Source of the DNA: UMGS1124 sp045541255
GTDB lineage: Bacteria; Bacillota_I; Bacilli_A; RF39; UBA660
NCBI GenBank assembly: GCA_045541255.1
Contig: JAZQIU010000018.1
Span: 1 to 26,573 of the forward strand
Reading direction: 5' to 3'
Length of the DNA stretch: 26,573 nt
Shown here: positions 24,406 to 26,573 of the stretch, in pieces
Layout of the letters: each line of letters begins with the position of its first letter
Position numbering within the stretch: position 1 is the first letter of the stretch
Position numbers and translations under genes: made by a program
Notes under the pieces: generated by a model
What the model saw: only the letters and a program-made list of their open reading frames with translations
Database searches by the model: none
Told to the model about the DNA's origin: nothing

Positions 24406-25434
24406 ATGAAATTAACTGTATATGATTTTGATGGAACAATATATGATGGAGATTCAACTTTTGATTTCATAAAATTTTTGATAAAAAAAGATAAGAGTAT
24501 AATTTTACACATACCTAAAATGGGATTATATTTAGCTAAATATAAAATGAAATTAATAAATAAAGAAACTATGAAAGAATGTTTTTTTGAAATATTTAAT
24601 AAATTTGAAAATATAGATGATTTAATAAATGAATTCTGGTCTGTAAATAAAAATAAATTAAAAGATTTTTTTATAAAAAAAGATTCTCATAAAAATGATA
24701 TTATTGCTTCAGCAAGTCCTACATTTCTTTTAGAACCTATTGCTGAATATTATAAAGTTAAAAGCTTATTTGCTTCGCCTGTAGATAAAAAAACAGGAAA
24801 GTATAATGGTATAAACTGTCACGGTGTGGAAAAAGTAAGACTTATTAACAATAAATATAAAAATTGTACAATAGAGGAAATGTATTCTGACGACGCTAAT
24901 GCAGATGGTCCATTATTAGAAATCGCTAATAAATCTTATATAGTAAATAAAAATAAAATAATACCTTATGAAGAATACAAAAACATAAAGCCTAATCCTA
25001 TAAAAAGATTTTGGAATTGGGGATGGAGTATATATCACCAAAATGAAGAAATATGGAACTATCTTATAGTTGGAGGACTTACAACAATAGTTAGTTTGTT
25101 AACATATTATATATGCGTATTAACTTTTTTAAATCCAAACCATCCCATTGAATTACAAATTGCAAATATAATTTCATGGATTTTAGCAGTAGCATTTGCA
25201 TATATTACAAACCGAGTATTTGTATTTAAAAGTAAAGAAAAAAATATAACAAAAGAAGCTACTAGTTTTATAGCTTCTAGAATAACAACTTTATTATTAG
25301 AAATGTTAACAATGTTTATATTAGTAACCATGTTAACATTTAATGATAAAATATCAAAAATTTTAGCACAAATAATTGTTGTAGTTGGTAACTATATTAT
25401 TAGTAAAGTATTTGTATTTAAAAAGAATAAATAG
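24406..25434 (+). CDS. HAD-IB phosphatase fused to a GtrA-like membrane domain
   Basis: The 342-residue protein has two parts. Residues 1-190 form a HAD-IB hydrolase: DFDGT (7-11, nucleophile D7 and acid D9), ASASP (101-105, motif II Ser), K143 in HGVEKVR (motif III) and SDDANADGPLL (161-171, metal-binding Asp). Residues about 213-340 form a GtrA-like domain with four membrane segments (about 216-237, 248-267, 287-309, 318-334) and the hallmark (N/S)-(R/K)-VFVF at 269-274 and 333-338. GtrA proteins are linked to flipping or handling of polyprenyl-phosphate sugars. HAD-IB relatives dephosphorylate small or lipid phosphates. A role in recycling or editing lipid-linked intermediates fits the neighbouring glycan genes but is inferred. 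SD AGGGAGTG precedes the ATG. Confidence 0.85.
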   Translation: MKLTVYDFDGTIYDGDSTFDFIKFLIKKDKSIILHIPKMGLYLAKYKMKLINKETMKECFFEIFNKFENIDDLINEFWSVNKNKLKDFFIKKDSHKNDIIASASPTFLLEPIAEYYKVKSLFASPVDKKTGKYNGINCHGVEKVRLINNKYKNCTIEEMYSDDANADGPLLEIANKSYIVNKNKIIPYEEYKNIKPNPIKRFWNWGWSIYHQNEEIWNYLIVGGLTTIVSLLTYYICVLTFLNPNHPIELQIANIISWILAVAFAYITNRVFVFKSKEKNITKEATSFIASRITTLLLEMLTMFILVTMLTFNDKISKILAQIIVVVGNYIISKVFVFKKNK

Positions 25435-25451
25435 CTATTATTTATTCTTTT
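25421..25451. terminator. Bidirectional terminator covering both convergent stop codons
   Basis: A 12-bp stem, AAAAGAATAAAT (25421-25432) with ATTTATTCTTTT (25440-25451), has a 7-base loop. The plus-strand TAG (25432-25434) and minus-strand TAA (25442-25444) both fall within it. Confidence 0.85.
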
Positions 25452-25981
25452 ATTTTGGATTTAATATCACTAATTAATTTATTTATTTCATCATCATGCG
25501 ATAATATATCGTCTTCTTTTAAACAATTATGAAATTGTTTATCTAAAATTAAATTCATACCAGCAGATTCTGCAAAACTTGCTAAAGAAGTTAAAGCGGC
25601 TTCTGTACTATATAAACTCTTATCTTTTGAACCAATAGATATTGCAATCATTTTTTTATCTTTTAATTCTTTTCTAGAATACATAGGATTTAGTCTATCA
25701 ATAAACATTTTCATATCACCGGAAATTAAATTCCATCTTGTAGGAGTAATAAACATTATATAATCATCATTTTTTATTTCTTTAATATTTTGTTCCATAT
25801 CATCAGTAAAATCACAAACACCATCTTCATCACAGTCCATACAGCCTGTACAAATATGTATCTTTTGATTCCCCGGAACAATAATAGAAGTATGTATTCT
25901 TTCCTTATCTAATTCATTTTTTATCTTATTAGCAAGTTTTAAACAATTTCCATTTCTTCTTGAACCAACAACAATAACCAT
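25442..25981 (-). CDS. Iron-sulfur flavoprotein-like NAD(P)H/FMN oxidoreductase
   Basis: The 179-residue flavodoxin-like protein has an N-terminal FMN phosphate loop (GSRRNGNCLKLA, 6-17) and a compact cysteine motif C44-x2-C47-x2-C50-x5-C56. This resembles the 4Fe-4S motif of iron-sulfur flavoproteins. TPTRWNLISGDMKMFIDRL (79-97), the family's second FMN-contact region, follows. It is probably a cytoplasmic redox enzyme with FMN and perhaps a 4Fe-4S cluster. Its electron donor and acceptor are unknown. SD AGAGGA is 6 bases before the ATG. The gene is monocistronic, convergent with the HAD/GtrA gene and divergent from tRNA-Glu, with which it shares a symmetric promoter region. Confidence 0.85.
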   Translation of the reverse strand: MVIVVGSRRNGNCLKLANKIKNELDKERIHTSIIVPGNQKIHICTGCMDCDEDGVCDFTDDMEQNIKEIKNDDYIMFITPTRWNLISGDMKMFIDRLNPMYSRKELKDKKMIAISIGSKDKSLYSTEAALTSLASFAESAGMNLILDKQFHNCLKEDDILSHDDEINKLISDIKSKIKE

Positions 25982-25995
25982 AATATTCCTCTTTT

Positions 25996-26023
25996 CTTAT
26001 ATATAGTATTTACAAAATAACAA
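25996..26023 (-). promoter_or_regulatory. Promoter of the flavoprotein gene
   Basis: On the minus strand TTGTTA (26018-26023), a 16-base spacer and TATAAG (25996-26001) lie before the SD. The -35 is one arm of the inverted repeat 26018-26047. Confidence 0.5.
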
Positions 26024-26047
26024 TAGTTATTCAAAAATTTATTGTTA
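26018..26047. repeat. Inverted repeat forming the -35 boxes of two divergent promoters
   Basis: TAACAATA (26018-26025) and its exact reverse complement TATTGTTA (26040-26047) are separated by 14 bases. Each arm contains a TTGTTA -35 box, one for the flavoprotein gene and one for tRNA-Glu. Confidence 0.6.
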
Positions 26048-26071
26048 AAATAATAGTAAATATGTTAAAAT
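26042..26071 (+). promoter_or_regulatory. Promoter of tRNA-Glu
   Basis: TTGTTA (26042-26047), an 18-base spacer containing TGT just before TAAAAT (26066-26071). The -10 ends 16 bases before the tRNA. Confidence 0.65.
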
Positions 26072-26087
26072 AACTATGTAATTTAAT

Positions 26088-26164
26088 GGCCCATTGGTGA
26101 AGTGGTTTAACACATAGCCCTCTCAAGGCTACATTCATGGGTTCGAACCCCATATGGGTCACCA
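26088..26164 (+). tRNA. tRNA-Glu, anticodon CUC
   Basis: A complete 77-base cloverleaf is present. The acceptor GGCCCAT pairs with ATGGGTC, then A and an encoded CCA. The D-arm is GTG/CAC, the anticodon stem TAGCC/GGCTA with loop CTCTCAA (anticodon CTC), and the T-arm ATGGG-TTCGAAC-CCCAT. CUC reads only GAG, a rare codon in this AT-rich genome, so another tRNA-Glu (UUC) must exist elsewhere. It has its own promoter and terminator. Confidence 0.95.
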
Positions 26165-26174
26165 ATAAAAAAAT

Positions 26175-26195
26175 AAGTCCTAAAAGGATTTTTTT
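26175..26195 (+). terminator. Terminator of tRNA-Glu
   Basis: AAGTCC (26175-26180) pairs with GGATTT (26186-26191, one G-T pair) around a 5-base loop and is followed by T's to 26195. Confidence 0.7.
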
Positions 26196-26260
26196 AATTT
26201 ATAAATATTAAGAATAAATTTATAGTGTTGGGAATAATATATTTATTGTGTAAACTATAT

Positions 26261-26294
26261 AAAATGTAAAAATTAAACATTTTTTTTACATTTT
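26261..26294. repeat. AT-rich inverted repeat upstream of the rRNA promoter
   Basis: AAAATGTAAA (26261-26270) and TTTACATTTT (26285-26294) are exact reverse complements. It could be a second terminator insulating the rRNA operon, or part of an UP-element-like AT tract. Confidence 0.35.
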
Positions 26295-26308
26295 TTGTAA
26301 ATTTATTG

Positions 26309-26337
26309 TTTACAAATGAATAAAATTATTATATATT
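26309..26337 (+). promoter_or_regulatory. rRNA operon promoter
   Basis: TTTACA (26309-26314), an exact 17-base spacer and TATATT (26332-26337), about 200 bases before 16S. The A/T tracts just upstream of the -35 would suit an UP element. Confidence 0.75.
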
Positions 26338-26344
26338 AATATGC

Positions 26345-26427
26345 GTACCAAAAAGAAATTTCATCTTTCTTTAAAAAACTTTAAAAAATGCAAATTTATA
26401 CTTGCATTTGACCTTAACTTTTGGTAC
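26345..26427 (+). ncRNA. Structured rRNA leader (three-stem fold)
   Basis: Just after the expected transcription start, GTACCAAAA (26345-26353) pairs with TTTTGGTAC (26419-26427). Inside lie two hairpins, AAAGAAA/TTTCTTT (26352-26358 with 26366-26372) and AAATGCAA/TTGCATTT (26386-26393 with 26402-26409). The outer stem and first hairpin share two bases, so they trim slightly or compete. Folding was judged by eye. Confidence 0.6.
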
Positions 26428-26460
26428 AATATTAATGCACTTGCAAAAAAGAGTGTGAAA

Positions 26461-26470
26461 TGATCTTTGA
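26461..26470 (+). promoter_or_regulatory. rRNA leader boxA antitermination site
   Basis: TGATCTTTGA followed by AAACTAAGTAAAAAG closely resembles the boxA region of Bacillus rRNA leaders, where NusB-NusE binds to prevent early termination. Confidence 0.75.
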
Positions 26471-26535
26471 AAACTAAGTAAAAAGAATTTGAGTAAATAC
26501 AGCTAGTATCAATTCGAATAAAATTGAAATATATT

Positions 26536-26573
<38 letters not shown>

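Noticed and set aside
24153..24512. A 119-codon minus-strand frame across the tagA-HAD/GtrA gap
   Set aside because: It overlaps the well-supported start of the HAD/GtrA gene, has no convincing SD and is a low-complexity Leu/Phe/Ser shadow of AT-rich DNA.

Overview
The window is very AT-rich, low-GC Bacillota (Firmicutes) DNA. The evidence is AGGTGA/GGAG-type ribosome binding sites, Gram-positive cell-wall genes (TagO, TagA, MnaA, a VanY-like peptidase, a polysaccharide deacetylase), a Bacillus-like rRNA leader boxA and the 5' end of a 16S rRNA gene. All tryptophans in intact genes are TGG, so the standard bacterial code applies. None of the 22 intact genes ends in TGA (17 TAA, 5 TAG). Extreme AT bias, compact spacing and stop codons built into terminator hairpins would fit an uncultured host-associated Bacilli/RF39-like lineage; that placement is a guess.

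Layout. 1-810 (minus strand): a 28-codon ORF at the edge and a broken, unrecognised gene carrying one frameshift and one in-frame TAG. 866-3999 (minus): a three-gene cell-envelope operon (Lys/Thr-rich two-TM protein, Ig-like plus NodB polysaccharide deacetylase, VanY-like D,D-carboxypeptidase) with a clear promoter and terminator. 4040-5861: a secreted bactofilin-like beta-helix/TM protein, then a TetR regulator with its own promoter and a candidate operator. 5874-6752 (minus): a PP2C-like phosphatase sharing a bidirectional terminator with the TetR gene. 6908-7614: an RluA-type pseudouridine synthase with almost no 5' leader. 7630-12203: an operon of three proteins I cannot assign, one of them a 960-residue coiled-coil protein with hydrophobic segments. 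It is the best candidate here for something undescribed.

12236-25434 is a surface-glycan locus resembling wall teichoic acid synthesis. TagO loads GlcNAc-1-P on undecaprenyl phosphate; MnaA makes UDP-ManNAc and TagA adds it. Four further glycosyltransferases plausibly extend the chain, a Wzm/Wzt (TagGH-type) ABC transporter exports it, and a WaaL/Wzy-like membrane protein may ligate or polymerise it. A HAD-phosphatase/GtrA fusion closes the locus. No TagB/TagF/TagD (poly-glycerol-phosphate) enzyme and no LytR-CpsA-Psr ligase is present in the window, so the polymer is probably a sugar chain on a teichoic-type linkage unit. This is inference from gene content.

25442-26573: an iron-sulfur-flavoprotein-like oxidoreductase (minus), divergent promoters whose -35 boxes form an inverted repeat, tRNA-Glu(CUC) with its terminator, then an rRNA promoter, structured leader, boxA and the first bases of 16S rRNA.
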